A stretch of 64,000 nucleotides of DNA. Origin: Curvibacter cyanobacteriorum. GTDB lineage: Bacteria > Pseudomonadota > Gammaproteobacteria > Burkholderiales > Burkholderiaceae_C. The stretch lies in contig NZ_JAQSIP010000003.1 in the NCBI RefSeq assembly GCF_028649475.1, forward strand, positions 248,001-312,000, in the 5' to 3' direction. The notes under the pieces are model-generated. The model had not been told where the DNA came from and searched no databases. It saw only the letters and a program-made list of their open reading frames with translations. Position 1 is the first letter of the stretch, and every line of letters starts with the position of its first letter. A program made the position numbers and the translations under genes. Of this stretch, positions 46,473 through 55,939 are shown one piece after another.

Positions 46473-46495
46473 GCCTGTGGCCTTCCCTAGATTTC

Positions 46496-47131
46496 ATGAC
46501 CACCTCCCTAACTGAACCCAGCACGGCCCCCGAAGGCAGCGACCTGTTGCTGGTGCAGCGCACCGTGGCGGGCGATCAGCGGGCGTTTGAGCTGCTGGTC
46601 ATCAAGTACCAGCGCCGTGTGGCCCGTTTGGTGGCCCGCATGGTTCGCGACGCGGACCTGGTGGATGACGTGGTGCAAGAGACCTTCATCCGCGCCTACC
46701 GGGCCCTGCACCAGTTCCGCGGTGACGCTCAGTTCTACACCTGGCTCTACCGCATCGCCGTCAACACGGCCAAGAAGGCCCTGGTCGACTTGCGCCGCAA
46801 CCCGGTGATGAATGAAAGCGCTCTGCGCGGCCGCGACGAAGAGGATGAAACTTCTCGGGTCGAAAACGAACTAAGCACAGACGAGACCCCAGAAACGGTG
46901 CTCGCGGCCAAGGAAATCGGGGCGGCGGTGAACGCGGCCATGGAAGCCTTGCCTGAAGATTTGAGGCACGCCGTGACCTTGCGAGAGATCGAAGGCCTGA
47001 GTTACGAAGACATCGCCGAGGTGATGAACTGCCCAATTGGCACCGTGCGGTCCCGCATTTTCCGGGCCCGCGAAGCCATTTCGGCCAAGGTCAAGCCCCT
47101 GCTGACCAATCAGAGCGGCAAACGTTGGTGA
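46496..47131 (+). CDS. rpoE: RNA polymerase sigma factor RpoE
   Basis: A 211-residue ECF sigma factor. Region 2 has AFELLVIKYQRRVARLVARM and DVVQETFIRAYRAL with YTWLYRIAVNTAKKALV for -10 recognition. Region 4 has LPEDLRHAVTLREIEGLSYE and IGTVRSRIFRAREAI. It directs the envelope stress response and is held by RseA, encoded next. The ATG at 46496 gives the family's normal N-terminus. Confidence 0.96.
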   Translation: MTTSLTEPSTAPEGSDLLLVQRTVAGDQRAFELLVIKYQRRVARLVARMVRDADLVDDVVQETFIRAYRALHQFRGDAQFYTWLYRIAVNTAKKALVDLRRNPVMNESALRGRDEEDETSRVENELSTDETPETVLAAKEIGAAVNAAMEALPEDLRHAVTLREIEGLSYEDIAEVMNCPIGTVRSRIFRAREAISAKVKPLLTNQSGKRW

Positions 47132-47137
47132 TGAATC

Positions 47138-47779
47138 ATGGGATTGCATATGGACAGACAGCTTGAAAACCGCGAACTGGTTTCTGACTTGATCGATGGT
47201 CAGCTTGACTCGGCGGAATTGGCACGCGCGCTCGCGCAGTTGGAAGGCGACGACGACGCCCTGCAGTCTTGGGACGCTTACCACCTGAGCCGTGAGGTCC
47301 TGCGCGGTGAATGGGACGACACCGAGGCCCCTGGCAGTGATTTGGCGCCTGATTTCCTGGCCCGGCTGCGGGTGCGCTTGCAAGACGAAGTGATCGAGCC
47401 CCCGGTGCTGCCGGTGGCCCCTGTCAACCCCCCGTTGCAGATTCAAGTGCCGCGCCAGGAGGCGGCCAACCAGCCGGTGTTCCGCTGGCGCATGGTGGCC
47501 GGTCTGGCCACTGTCACCGCGGTGGCCGCTGTGGGCTGGGCCCTGCTCACCACCCAGGCGCCGATCGGCACCGCGCCGCAGCTGGCGCAGGCCCCTGAAC
47601 TGCGTTCGGGCAATGTGCAGCAAGCCGTGGCCTTGTCCAGCGGTGAGCGCGCCGTGATGCTGCGCGACCCGCGTCTCGATGAATTGCTGGCCGCTCACAA
47701 GCAAGCGGGCGGCAGCTCGGCCTTGCAGATGCCGACAGGCTTTCTGCGCAACGCGACCTTCGAAGGCGAGGGCCGGTGA
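47138..47779 (+). CDS. rseA: Anti-sigma-E factor RseA
   Basis: A 213-residue protein with the N-terminal anti-sigma domain (RELVSDLIDGQLDSAELARAL, WDAYHLSREVLRG), one transmembrane helix (~118-137, MVAGLATVTAVAAVGWALL) and a periplasmic C-terminus that RseB should bind. Cleavage of the periplasmic and membrane parts releases RpoE. It overlaps rseB by ATGA. Confidence 0.93.
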   Translation: MGLHMDRQLENRELVSDLIDGQLDSAELARALAQLEGDDDALQSWDAYHLSREVLRGEWDDTEAPGSDLAPDFLARLRVRLQDEVIEPPVLPVAPVNPPLQIQVPRQEAANQPVFRWRMVAGLATVTAVAAVGWALLTTQAPIGTAPQLAQAPELRSGNVQQAVALSSGERAVMLRDPRLDELLAAHKQAGGSSALQMPTGFLRNATFEGEGR

Positions 47780-48927
47780 TGATCAGTCCGTTGTTGAAAG
47801 GCTGCGCCTGGCGCGCCGCCTGCCTGCTGGGCGCCGGGGTGCTGAGCTGGCCCGCAGCGGTTTGGTCAGGTCCAGCGCCGGCGCCGGCGTCACCGTTTTC
47901 CATCGCCGGTAGCACGCCTCCGGCGCCGCCGCCCATCAGTGGCGCCCCGTTCTCGATGGCAGGCACCACGCCGCCGCCGGTCACCGCCCCCGTGCCGGAC
48001 CGCGACCTCAACCAATGGCTGCTGCGCTTGCACAGTGCCTCCAGTCGCCGCAACTATGTGGGCACGTTCGTGGTCATGTCCGGCGCGGGCAACATGTACA
48101 GCTCCCGCATCTGGCATGTCTGTGAGGGCGACCTGCAAATGGAGCGGGTGGATGCGTTGACGGGACCGGCGCGGTCCACCTTCCGGCGCAACGACCAGGT
48201 CATCACCTTCTTGCCCGACGCCCGCGTGGCCCGTTCCGAAAAGCGGGAGTCGCTGGGCCTGTTCCCCAACCTCAAGCGCGCGGGCGACCCCGCGCTGGCG
48301 GCCCTGTACCAGGCCCAGTCGGGTGCTGTCGACCGGGTGGCGGGCTTTGACGCGGATGTGGTGCACATCCAGCCCAAGGACAACCTGCGCTACGGCTACC
48401 GCATCTGGAGCGAAAAGAAGTCCGGCCTGGCGATCAAGATCCAGACCCTGGACGCCGACGGCAAGGTGCTGGAGCAAGCCGCGTTCTCTGAACTCGACCT
48501 GGACGCCAACGTCAAGATGGACAAGCTGGCCCAGATGATGAACAACACCAGCGGCTACAAAGTGGAGCACGCCGAGTTGGTCAAGACCACGCCGCAGCAA
48601 GAAGGCTGGGCCTTGAAGAGCCCGGTCGCGGGTTTTCAGCCCGTCAGCTGCTACCGGCGCAGTCAGGGCAACCCCACGGTGGTTGGCCCGGGGCCGGCCC
48701 CCGCGCCCACCTTGCAGTGGACGTTCTCGGATGGCCTCGCGACGGTGTCGCTGTTCATCGAGCCTTACGACCGTCAGCCGCACCCGCAGGACGAGGTGCA
48801 GGTGTCCATGGGGGCCACGCAAACGCTGGCCCGCCGCTGGGGCAATGACTGGTGGTTGACGATGGTGGGCGAGGTCCCGCAGGCCACGCTGAAATTGTTC
48901 GCTCAGAACCTTGAGCGGCGCAAGTAA
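47776..48927 (+). CDS. rseB: Sigma-E regulatory protein RseB/MucB
   Basis: A 383-residue periplasmic protein with a signal peptide (residues ~10-31). A Pro-rich linker with an imperfect internal duplication (residues 39-53 and 57-72) is followed by the MucB/RseB lipoprotein-localisation-like fold (WLLRLHSASSRRNYVGTFVV, QMERVDALTGPARSTFRR) and a C-terminal domain (ATVSLFIEPYD). RseB shields RseA from proteolysis until lipopolysaccharide or mislocalised porins displace it. degP follows 93 bases later. Confidence 0.93.
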   Translation: MMISPLLKGCAWRAACLLGAGVLSWPAAVWSGPAPAPASPFSIAGSTPPAPPPISGAPFSMAGTTPPPVTAPVPDRDLNQWLLRLHSASSRRNYVGTFVVMSGAGNMYSSRIWHVCEGDLQMERVDALTGPARSTFRRNDQVITFLPDARVARSEKRESLGLFPNLKRAGDPALAALYQAQSGAVDRVAGFDADVVHIQPKDNLRYGYRIWSEKKSGLAIKIQTLDADGKVLEQAAFSELDLDANVKMDKLAQMMNNTSGYKVEHAELVKTTPQQEGWALKSPVAGFQPVSCYRRSQGNPTVVGPGPAPAPTLQWTFSDGLATVSLFIEPYDRQPHPQDEVQVSMGATQTLARRWGNDWWLTMVGEVPQATLKLFAQNLERRK

Positions 48928-49020
48928 GTCCCCATGTCGGCTGCGAGGGCGGCCGACCGTGCGGCCGTTTCGTTCTTGTTCTATCTCATCCCGTTTGACG
49001 ATCTGATCTCTGAAAGGTCC

Positions 49021-50502
49021 ATGATGCACAACGTCTGTTGGAAGCGCCTGCGCCTGGGGGCGCTGGCCATCGCCATGGCTGCGACGTCGGCCATCACCCT
49101 GCTGCCCATCGAGGTAGCCCAAGCCCAGTCTGCCAACGCGGCACGCGCGCTGCCTGACTTCACAGACCTGGTGGAGCAGGTAGGGCCCTCGGTGGTCAAC
49201 ATCCGCACCCTGGAAAAGGCCTCCAGCCGGGGCCCGGCCGGGGGCGGTGTGGACGAGGACATGCTCGAGTTTTTCCGCCGGTTTGGTCTGCCGGTGCCCA
49301 ACATGCCACGCCAGGGGCCGCGCCAGCAGCGCCCGCAGCAGGACGAAGAGGCCCAACCGCGCGGTGTCGGGTCGGGCTTTGTGCTGACCTCCGACGGCTT
49401 CATCATGACCAATGCCCATGTGGTCGAGGATGCGGACGAGGTGGTGGTCACCCTGACCGACAAGCGTGAGTTCAAGGCCCGCATCGTGGGCGCCGACAAG
49501 CGCACCGACGTGGCCGTGGTCAAGATCGACGCCACCGGACTGCCAGCCGTCAAGCTGGGCGACACGGCGCGTCTGAAGGTCGGCGAATGGGTGATGGCGA
49601 TCGGCTCGCCGTTCGGCCTCGAGAACACCGTCACCGCAGGCATCGTCAGCGCCAAGCAGCGCGACACCGGGGACTACCTGCCCTTCATCCAGACCGATGT
49701 CGCCATCAACCCGGGCAACTCGGGTGGCCCCTTGATCAACATGCGCGGCGAGGTGGTGGGCATCAACAGCCAGATCTACTCGCGCTCGGGCGGCTTCATG
49801 GGCATCTCGTTCGCGATCCCGATCGACGAGGCCATCCGCGTCAGCGACCAACTGCGCCTCAATGGCCGGGTGTCGCGTGGCCGCATCGGGGTGCAGATCG
49901 ATCAGGTCAGCAAGGAGGTCGCCGAGTCACTGGGCCTGCCGAAGGCGCTGGGGGCGCTGGTGCGCGGTGTCGAAACCGGCTCGCCCGCCGACAAGGCCGG
50001 CATTGAGCCCGGTGACATCATCGTGCGCTTCGATGGCAAGGCCATCGAAAAGAGCGCTGACCTGCCGCGCCTGGTGGGCAACACCAAGCCAGGCTCGAAG
50101 AGCACGATCACGGTGTTCCGCCGTGGGTCCAACAAGGACTTGGCCATCACCATCGCAGAGATCGAACCCGAGGTCAGCGCCCGCAAGGCGGCCGACCGCG
50201 AAGAGAAGCCCAAGGCGTCGGCCGCGGGACAGTCGCTGGGGCTGGTGGTCAGTGACCTGACCGCTGCTCAGAAGAAAGAGCTCAAGCTCAAGGGCGGCGT
50301 GCGCATCGATGCCGCCAGTGAGGCTGCAGCCCGTGCCGGTTTGCGCGAGGGGGATGTCATCCTGGGCATCGCCAACGCCGAGGTGGGTTCGGTCAAGGAG
50401 TTCGAAGCGGCCCTGGCCAAGGCCGACCGCAGCAAGACCATCAGCGTGCTGTTCCGCCGCGGCGAATGGACCCAGTTCGCCGCCATCCGACCCGCCCGCT
50501 GA
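49021..50502 (+). CDS. degP: Do-family periplasmic serine endoprotease (DegP/MucD)
   Basis: 493 residues. The signal peptide ends AQAQ at ~38. Trypsin-like catalytic triad: His in MTNAHVVED, Asp in KRTDVAVVKID, Ser in NPGNSGGPL. Two PDZ domains follow (GVQIDQVSKEVAESLGLP..., and GGVRIDAASEAAARAGLREG). It degrades or refolds damaged envelope proteins, a classic sigma-E output, and here it sits in the rpoE operon itself. The start MMHNVCWKR at 49021 has AAAGG upstream; earlier in-frame codons lack a signal peptide. Confidence 0.95.
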   Translation: MMHNVCWKRLRLGALAIAMAATSAITLLPIEVAQAQSANAARALPDFTDLVEQVGPSVVNIRTLEKASSRGPAGGGVDEDMLEFFRRFGLPVPNMPRQGPRQQRPQQDEEAQPRGVGSGFVLTSDGFIMTNAHVVEDADEVVVTLTDKREFKARIVGADKRTDVAVVKIDATGLPAVKLGDTARLKVGEWVMAIGSPFGLENTVTAGIVSAKQRDTGDYLPFIQTDVAINPGNSGGPLINMRGEVVGINSQIYSRSGGFMGISFAIPIDEAIRVSDQLRLNGRVSRGRIGVQIDQVSKEVAESLGLPKALGALVRGVETGSPADKAGIEPGDIIVRFDGKAIEKSADLPRLVGNTKPGSKSTITVFRRGSNKDLAITIAEIEPEVSARKAADREEKPKASAAGQSLGLVVSDLTAAQKKELKLKGGVRIDAASEAAARAGLREGDVILGIANAEVGSVKEFEAALAKADRSKTISVLFRRGEWTQFAAIRPAR

Positions 50503-50664
50503 CCTGAGCCCGTGTGCGGTGTCCCCTTGGGGCGGGTGGGGCTGGCTTCAGGCCGCCCAGCCGACCCGGGTGCACCGCACCATCGGGCCCCGATGGGCGG
50601 GACAGGCTGACTTTTTTTGAAAGCAAAACCAATTTTTCACTAAGTTTGTACTTACTCACTACTT

Positions 50665-50693
50665 TTGGGGTTAATTCCTCATTTGGGTAGAAT
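50665..50693 (+). promoter_or_regulatory. Sigma-70-like promoter upstream of lepA
   Basis: TTGGGG (50665-50670), a 17-base spacer, and TAGAAT (50688-50693). Transcription from ~50700 would run through the DnaA-box cluster and the terminator at 50958-50988 before lepA. Confidence 0.55.
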
Positions 50694-50773
50694 GCAGGCT
50701 GTTGACCGATGCGCTTTGGCATATCGAGAAGACCAAAAACCACGATGCGGGATGCAGACCGATGGGTCGCCAC

Positions 50774-50841
50774 TGATCCACAGATCACCCACAAGTTGTC
50801 CAGAAACTCATCAACTGCAGTTGTTGATAAGTTGTGCATAA
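50774..50841. promoter_or_regulatory. Cluster of DnaA-box-like 9-mers
   Basis: Against TTWTNCACA: TTATGCACA (minus strand, 50841-50833) is exact. TTATCAACA (minus, 50830-50822) and TGATCCACA (plus, 50774-50782) each differ at one base. TTGTCCAGA (plus, 50796-50804) and TCACCCACA (just before it) are poorer. The last two boxes are two bases apart in the same orientation. A 12-base palindrome CAACTGCAGTTG lies at 50812-50823. Confidence 0.45.
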
Positions 50842-50911
50842 GTTTGCTGTTGCTGCGCTGCAACGTCCTGGTTTTGGTCTTTTTCGGGCTGTACGTCCCA
50901 GGCTTTTTGCC

Positions 50912-50988
50912 TACAATGAAGCTCCAACTATCGCAGTTGCCATAGATTGTTGGTTCAGGGCGCGTCGCTATCAGACGCGCCCTTTTTT
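50912..50988 (+). ncRNA. Candidate small RNA or lepA attenuator
   Basis: A -10-like TACAAT (50912-50917, weak -35) precedes a ~65-base segment with a small hairpin CAACT-ATCGC-AGTTG (50925-50939) and a strong terminator. This is the size and shape of a small RNA, or of a leader transcript ended before lepA, whose ATG is 46 bases beyond. Expression is unproven. Confidence 0.35.
50958..50988 (+). terminator. Intrinsic terminator upstream of lepA
   Basis: GGGCGCGTC and GACGCGCCC form a perfect 9-bp stem around loop GCTATCA, followed by six T. It lies 456 bases after degP and only 45 bases before lepA. Confidence 0.9.
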
Positions 50989-51033
50989 ATTGGGTCTCCC
51001 CCAGACAATTCAATTACTTAAGCGTTCTCGTTG

Positions 51034-52842
51034 ATGAATCACATCAGAAATTTCTCGATCATTGCCCACATCGACCACGGCAAGTCAACGTTGGCAGACC
51101 GCTTGATCCAGCGCTGCGGCGGCCTGGAAGAGCGCGAGATGGAGGCCCAGGTGCTCGACTCGATGGACATCGAAAAAGAGCGTGGGATAACCATCAAGGC
51201 GCAGACCGCTGCGCTGCACTACAAGGCCAAGGATGGCCAGGTTTACAACCTGAACCTGATCGACACCCCGGGCCACGTTGACTTCTCTTACGAAGTGAGC
51301 CGTTCGCTGTCCGCCTGTGAAGGCGCGCTGCTGGTGGTCGATGCCTCGCAAGGCGTGGAAGCCCAAACCGTGGCCAACTGCTACACCGCGCTGGACCTCG
51401 GCGTCGAGGTGGTGCCGGTGCTCAACAAGATGGACCTGCCGCAGGCCGATCCCGACAACGCCAAGGCCGAAATCGAAGACGTGATCGGCATCGATGCGAC
51501 CGACGCCATCCCCTGCTCGGCCAAGAGCGGCATGGGCATCGAGGACATCCTGGAGGCCGTGGTGGCCCGCATCCCGCCGCCCAAGGGCAACCCAACTGCG
51601 CCGCTGCGCGCGATGATCGTGGACAGCTGGTTCGACACCTACGTCGGGGTCGTGATGCTGGTGCGCGTGGTCGACGGCCGCCTGGGCAAGGGCGAGCGCT
51701 TCAAGATGATGGCCACCGGCGCCGTCTACAACGCCGACAACCTGGGCGTCTTCACCCCCACCAACGTGCCGCGCGACTCGCTCGAGGCGGGCGAGGTGGG
51801 CTACATCATCGCGGGCATCAAGGAGCTGCAGGCCGCCAAGGTCGGCGACACCATCACGCTCGAGAAGAAGCTGCCCAACAACCTGGGCCCGGCCAGCGAA
51901 GCCCTGCCGGGTTTCAAGGAAATCCAGCCCCAGGTGTTTGCCGGTCTGTACCCGACCGAGGCCAATCAGTACGACTCGCTGCGCGACAGCCTCGAGAAGC
52001 TCAAGCTCAATGACTCGTCGCTGCACTTCGAACCTGAAGTCTCGCAAGCGCTGGGCTTTGGCTTCCGTTGCGGCTTCCTGGGTCTGCTGCACATGGAAAT
52101 CGTGCAAGAGCGCCTGGAGCGCGAGTTCGATCAGGACCTGATCACTACCGCGCCCAGCGTGGTCTACGAAGTGGTCAAGGGCGATGGCGAGGTCATCATG
52201 GTGGAGAACCCCGCCAAGATGCCCGACCAGGGCCGCATGCAGGAGATTCGCGAGCCGATCGTGACCGTGCACCTCTACATGCCGCAGGACTATGTGGGGG
52301 CCGTCATGACGCTGGCCAACCAAAAGCGCGGCGTGCAACTGAACATGGCCTACCACGGTCGCCAGGTCATGCTGACCTATGAAATGCCGCTGGGCGAGAT
52401 CGTGCTCGACTTCTTCGACAAGCTCAAATCGGTCAGCCGTGGCTACGCCTCCATGGACTACGAGTTCAAGGAATACCGCGCCTCCGATGTGGTGAAGGTC
52501 GACATCCTGCTCAACGGCGAAAAGGTCGATGCACTGTCCATCATCGTGCACCGCACCCAGGCGCAGTACCGCGGCCGTGCCGTGGCCGCCAAGATGCGCG
52601 AGATCATCAGCCGTCAAATGTTTGACGTCGCCATCCAGGCCGCGATTGGTGCCAACATCATCGCGCGTGAAACCATCAAGGCCCTGCGCAAGAACGTGCT
52701 GGCCAAGTGCTACGGCGGGGACATCACCCGCAAGCGCAAGCTCCTCGAGAAGCAGAAGGCAGGTAAGAAACGCATGAAGCAAATCGGCTCCGTTGAAGTG
52801 CCGCAAGAGGCCTTCCTGGCCATTCTGCAGGTGGAAGAATGA
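51034..52842 (+). CDS. lepA: Elongation factor 4 (LepA)
   Basis: A 602-residue translational GTPase. G1 is [10 protein letters not shown]2 region [11 protein letters not shown]3 DTPGHVDF, G4 NKMD; domain II and III follow, and the C-terminal domain ends with [20 protein letters not shown], specific to LepA. It acts on stalled or mis-translocated ribosomes and in 30S assembly. ATG at 51034 is preferred over the adjacent TTG. It overlaps lepB by ATGA, the conserved lepA-lepB operon. Confidence 0.98.
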   Translation: MNHIRNFSIIAHIDHGKSTLADRLIQRCGGLEEREMEAQVLDSMDIEKERGITIKAQTAALHYKAKDGQVYNLNLIDTPGHVDFSYEVSRSLSACEGALLVVDASQGVEAQTVANCYTALDLGVEVVPVLNKMDLPQADPDNAKAEIEDVIGIDATDAIPCSAKSGMGIEDILEAVVARIPPPKGNPTAPLRAMIVDSWFDTYVGVVMLVRVVDGRLGKGERFKMMATGAVYNADNLGVFTPTNVPRDSLEAGEVGYIIAGIKELQAAKVGDTITLEKKLPNNLGPASEALPGFKEIQPQVFAGLYPTEANQYDSLRDSLEKLKLNDSSLHFEPEVSQALGFGFRCGFLGLLHMEIVQERLEREFDQDLITTAPSVVYEVVKGDGEVIMVENPAKMPDQGRMQEIREPIVTVHLYMPQDYVGAVMTLANQKRGVQLNMAYHGRQVMLTYEMPLGEIVLDFFDKLKSVSRGYASMDYEFKEYRASDVVKVDILLNGEKVDALSIIVHRTQAQYRGRAVAAKMREIISRQMFDVAIQAAIGANIIARETIKALRKNVLAKCYGGDITRKRKLLEKQKAGKKRMKQIGSVEVPQEAFLAILQVEE

Positions 52843-53822
52843 TGAGCATCATGTCCACCGTCACGGCCCTGATCCTGGCGGGTTTTGCCGCCTATGTGGG
52901 GGCCTGGTACCTCAACATCGGTGGCATCGAAGGCAACTTCGCGCTGCTCCTGTTCCTGGCCACTGCGGTGACCGGGGCCTACTGGGTGGCCGAGCGCCTG
53001 TACTTCCTGCCGCGCCGTCGCCAGGCGGCGCAAGCCATTGAGGCGGCCCAGCAGCAACGCCGCGACGAGCTGACCCGCATGGGCATCCAGCAGGTCGACG
53101 GTGACGTCGAGGACGCCAAGGGCAAGCTGCTGATGCAGCCCTGGTGGCTGGATTGGACCGCGGGTCTGTTCCCGGTCATCGCTGCGGTGTTCGTGCTGCG
53201 TTCCTTTTTGTTCGAGCCGTTCAAGATCCCCTCGGGCTCGATGATCCCGACCCTGCTGGTGGGCGACCTCATCCTGGTCAACAAGTTCACCTATGGCATC
53301 CGCCTGCCCGTGATCAACAAGAAGATCACCGAAGGCAATGCCCCGCAGCGCGGCGACGTGATGGTCTTCCGCTACCCGCCCAAGCCGTCGCTGGACTACA
53401 TCAAGCGCGTGGTCGGGGTGCCTGGTGACGAAGTGGCCTACCTCAACAAGCGCCTGACCATCAATGGTCAAGCGGTGGCCACCTCGGCCCTGCCGGACTT
53501 CTTTGACGAAGACGCGGTGCGTTACTTCAAGCAGTTTGAAGAGCAGCTGGGTGCGCACCCGCACCGCCTGCTGAACGACCCCGATCGTCCGGCCTTCGTG
53601 CCCGGCGTGGACAACTTCCCGTTCAAGGACCAGTGCCAGTACAGCATCGAAGGCGTGCGCTGCAAAGTCCCTGCAGGTCACTATTTCATGATGGGTGACA
53701 ACCGCGATAATTCCCTCGATTCGCGTTACTGGGGCTTTGTGCCGGACAGCAACATCGTCGGCAAGGCCTTCTTTGTCTGGATGAACTTCGGCAACCTCAA
53801 GCGCATCGGTTCTTTCAATTGA
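52839..53822 (+). CDS. lepB: Signal peptidase I
   Basis: A 327-residue inner-membrane protease. Two N-terminal hydrophobic segments (residues ~7-55) plus one before the catalytic domain (~105-122). The nucleophilic Ser is in [16 protein letters not shown] and the general-base Lys in [12 protein letters not shown]; box E reads [15 protein letters not shown]. It removes signal peptides from exported preproteins such as DegP, RseB and the secreted globin. Confidence 0.97.
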   Translation: MMSIMSTVTALILAGFAAYVGAWYLNIGGIEGNFALLLFLATAVTGAYWVAERLYFLPRRRQAAQAIEAAQQQRRDELTRMGIQQVDGDVEDAKGKLLMQPWWLDWTAGLFPVIAAVFVLRSFLFEPFKIPSGSMIPTLLVGDLILVNKFTYGIRLPVINKKITEGNAPQRGDVMVFRYPPKPSLDYIKRVVGVPGDEVAYLNKRLTINGQAVATSALPDFFDEDAVRYFKQFEEQLGAHPHRLLNDPDRPAFVPGVDNFPFKDQCQYSIEGVRCKVPAGHYFMMGDNRDNSLDSRYWGFVPDSNIVGKAFFVWMNFGNLKRIGSFN

Positions 53823-53857
53823 GCGATCAAGTGCCCCAGAGCAGGAGGAGTGCATCC

Positions 53858-54220
53858 ATGAAACCGTCCTTCCAAGCCCTGCGTTCTTCGCAACGCGGTT
53901 TGTCCTTCATCAGCCTGGTGCTGGTGTCGGTGCTGATCGTGTTCGTCATGGTGGTGATGGCCCAGGTGGTGCCCACCGCGATCGAATACACCGCGGCCAA
54001 GAAGGCCATCGAGCGCGCCAAGGTGGGCTCGACCGTGCTGGAAATCCAGCAAATTTTCGACCGGGCCGCGGCCATTGACGACATCAGCTCGATCGCCGGC
54101 AAGGACCTGGACATTCGCAAAGTGGGTGAGAAAGTGGTGGTGGGTTTTGCCTACAGCCGTGAGATTCACCTCGTCGGGCCAGCGTACCTGGTCATGAAAT
54201 ACAGCGCACAGACCAACTAG
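53858..54220 (+). CDS. DUF4845 membrane protein
   Basis: 120 residues. A short basic N-terminus with RGLSFISLVLVSVLIVFVMV resembles a type IV pilin/pseudopilin helix, followed by a small alpha/beta periplasmic domain (EYTAAKKAIERAKVG, YSREIHLVGPAYLVMKY). Proteins of this type sit between lepB and rnc in many beta- and gammaproteobacteria; their function is unknown. A strong AGGAGGAG lies 8 bases before the ATG. Confidence 0.9.
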   Translation: MKPSFQALRSSQRGLSFISLVLVSVLIVFVMVVMAQVVPTAIEYTAAKKAIERAKVGSTVLEIQQIFDRAAAIDDISSIAGKDLDIRKVGEKVVVGFAYSREIHLVGPAYLVMKYSAQTN

Positions 54221-54904
54221 GTGGACCCTCGACTTCAAAGTTTGCAGCAGCGGCTGCAACACACATTCTCCGACCCGAAACTCCTGCAGCGGGCGGTCAC
54301 GCACCGCAGCTTTTCGGCCGACCACAACGAGCGCCTGGAGTTCCTGGGTGACTCGGTCCTCAACCTGGCCGTGGCCGGTTTGCTGTACCAGCGCCTGGGC
54401 GCCCTGGCCGAGGGCGACCTGTCCCGCACCCGCGCCAACCTGGTCAAGCAAGACACCCTGCACCAACTGGCCCTGGGCCTGGACCTGCCCAGCGTGCTGC
54501 GCCTGGGTGAGGGCGAGACCCGCTCGGGCGGGCAGCAACGCCCCTCGATCCTGGCCGACGCCCTGGAGGCCCTGCTGGGCGCCGTCTTCGTGGATGCAGG
54601 CTATGGCCCGGCCGAAGCCCTGGTGCACCGCCTGTTCCAAGGCGTGGAGATCAACCCCCAAATGCAAGCCATGGGCAAGGACGCCAAAACCGGCTTGCAG
54701 GAGTGGTTGCAGGGTCGCAAAATGAAAGTGCCGACCTACCGCGTGGTCGCGACCACCGGTGCGGCACACCGCCAGACCTTCGACGTTGAGTGCGAAATCC
54801 CCGAACTGGGCCTGACCGAGCGAGGCATTGGGGGATCCCGGCGCGCCGGTGAACAGGCCGCTGCTGCAGCCATGCTGCTCACCCTGAAAGCGACCCAAAA
54901 ATGA
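54221..54904 (+). CDS. rnc: Ribonuclease III
   Basis: A 227-residue double-strand-specific RNase with the signature [17 protein letters not shown], catalytic acids in the second helix set ([18 protein letters not shown]), and a C-terminal dsRNA-binding domain ([35 protein letters not shown]). It processes rRNA precursors and some mRNAs. Start is GTG at 54221, directly after the previous stop; the stop overlaps era. Confidence 0.97.
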   Translation: MDPRLQSLQQRLQHTFSDPKLLQRAVTHRSFSADHNERLEFLGDSVLNLAVAGLLYQRLGALAEGDLSRTRANLVKQDTLHQLALGLDLPSVLRLGEGETRSGGQQRPSILADALEALLGAVFVDAGYGPAEALVHRLFQGVEINPQMQAMGKDAKTGLQEWLQGRKMKVPTYRVVATTGAAHRQTFDVECEIPELGLTERGIGGSRRAGEQAAAAAMLLTLKATQK

Positions 54905-55887
54905 ATGAAGCAAGCAAGCCTGTAGCGGGTACCGAACTCGATCTGGAAGCCATGCTGGCCGCCGCCAAACCGGCCGCGGCCACGTCGGTGGAAGGTCAGC
55001 GCTGCGGCGTGATCGCCATCGTTGGCAAACCCAACGTCGGCAAGTCGACGCTGCTCAACGCCCTGGTGGGGCAAAAGATCAGCATCACCTCGCGCAAGGC
55101 GCAAACCACGCGCCACCGCATCACGGGCATCCGGACCCTGAACCAGACCCAGTACGTGTTTGTCGACACGCCGGGTTTCCAGACCCGCCACAGCACGGCA
55201 CTGAACAAGTCGCTCAACAAGACCGTCATGGGCGCCATCGGCGACGTGGACCTGGTGTTGTTCGTGGTCGAGGCCGGCAATTTCACGCTGGCCGACGCCA
55301 AGGTGCTGTCCCTGCTGAAGCCGGGCATCCCCGCGCTGCTGGTGGCCAACAAGCTCGACACGGTGAACCGCCGCGCCGAACTGGCCCCCTGGCTCAAGAG
55401 CATGCAGGAACGCCACCCCTTCAACGAGTTCGTACCCATGTCGGCCAAGAACAAAGGGGACATCGAGCGCCTGTTCGGCATCTGCGAAAAGTACCTGCCC
55501 GAGCAGCCCTGGTTCTACGCCGAAGACGAGCTGACCGACCGCAGCGAGAAGTTCCTGGCCTCGGAGACCGTGCGTGAGAAGCTGTTCCGCTTCACCGGCG
55601 ATGAGCTGCCCTACACCTCGACCGTGGTGATCGACAAGTTCGACGAAGAAAAGAGCAAGAACCACGGCCGCATGGTGCGCATCTCCGCCACCATCGTGGT
55701 GGAGCGCGATGGCCACAAGGCCATGGTGATCGGCGACAAGGGCGAGCGCCTCAAGCGCATCGGGACCGAGGCCCGTCAAGAGCTGGAAAAGCTCATGGAC
55801 GCCAAGGTGTTCCTGGAGTTGTGGGTCAAGGTGCGCTCCGGCTGGGCCGATGACGAAGCCCGGGTGCGGAGCTTTGGCTACGAGTGA
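54901..55887 (+). CDS. era: GTPase Era
   Basis: 328 residues. G1 is [13 protein letters not shown]3 DTPGFQ, G4 NKLD; the C-terminal KH domain contains [20 protein letters not shown] and ends [21 protein letters not shown]. Era binds the 3' end of 16S rRNA and helps 30S maturation, and the rnc-era pair is widely conserved. An extra ~30 residues precede the G domain. Confidence 0.97.
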   Translation: MNEASKPVAGTELDLEAMLAAAKPAAATSVEGQRCGVIAIVGKPNVGKSTLLNALVGQKISITSRKAQTTRHRITGIRTLNQTQYVFVDTPGFQTRHSTALNKSLNKTVMGAIGDVDLVLFVVEAGNFTLADAKVLSLLKPGIPALLVANKLDTVNRRAELAPWLKSMQERHPFNEFVPMSAKNKGDIERLFGICEKYLPEQPWFYAEDELTDRSEKFLASETVREKLFRFTGDELPYTSTVVIDKFDEEKSKNHGRMVRISATIVVERDGHKAMVIGDKGERLKRIGTEARQELEKLMDAKVFLELWVKVRSGWADDEARVRSFGYE

Positions 55888-55939
55888 CACCCTGCGGCGG
55901 CAGTCCAGCCCCCCGCACCCGCGTGGGGCGGTCTGAACC

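Larger units (their letters stand above)
50503..51033. other. 531-base, relatively AT-rich intergenic region between degP and lepA
   Basis: No protein gene is convincing. The region is clearly richer in A+T than its neighbours. It contains a good sigma-70 promoter (50665-50693), a cluster of DnaA-box-like 9-mers (50774-50841), and a candidate short transcript ending in an intrinsic terminator (50912-50988). Confidence 0.75.

Noticed and set aside
50774-50841. A chromosomal replication origin
   Set aside because: DnaA-box-like sites and AT-richness fit, but there is no dnaA, dnaN, gyrB, rpmH or parAB nearby, and the surrounding operons are ordinary housekeeping ones. Kept as a DnaA-binding candidate only.
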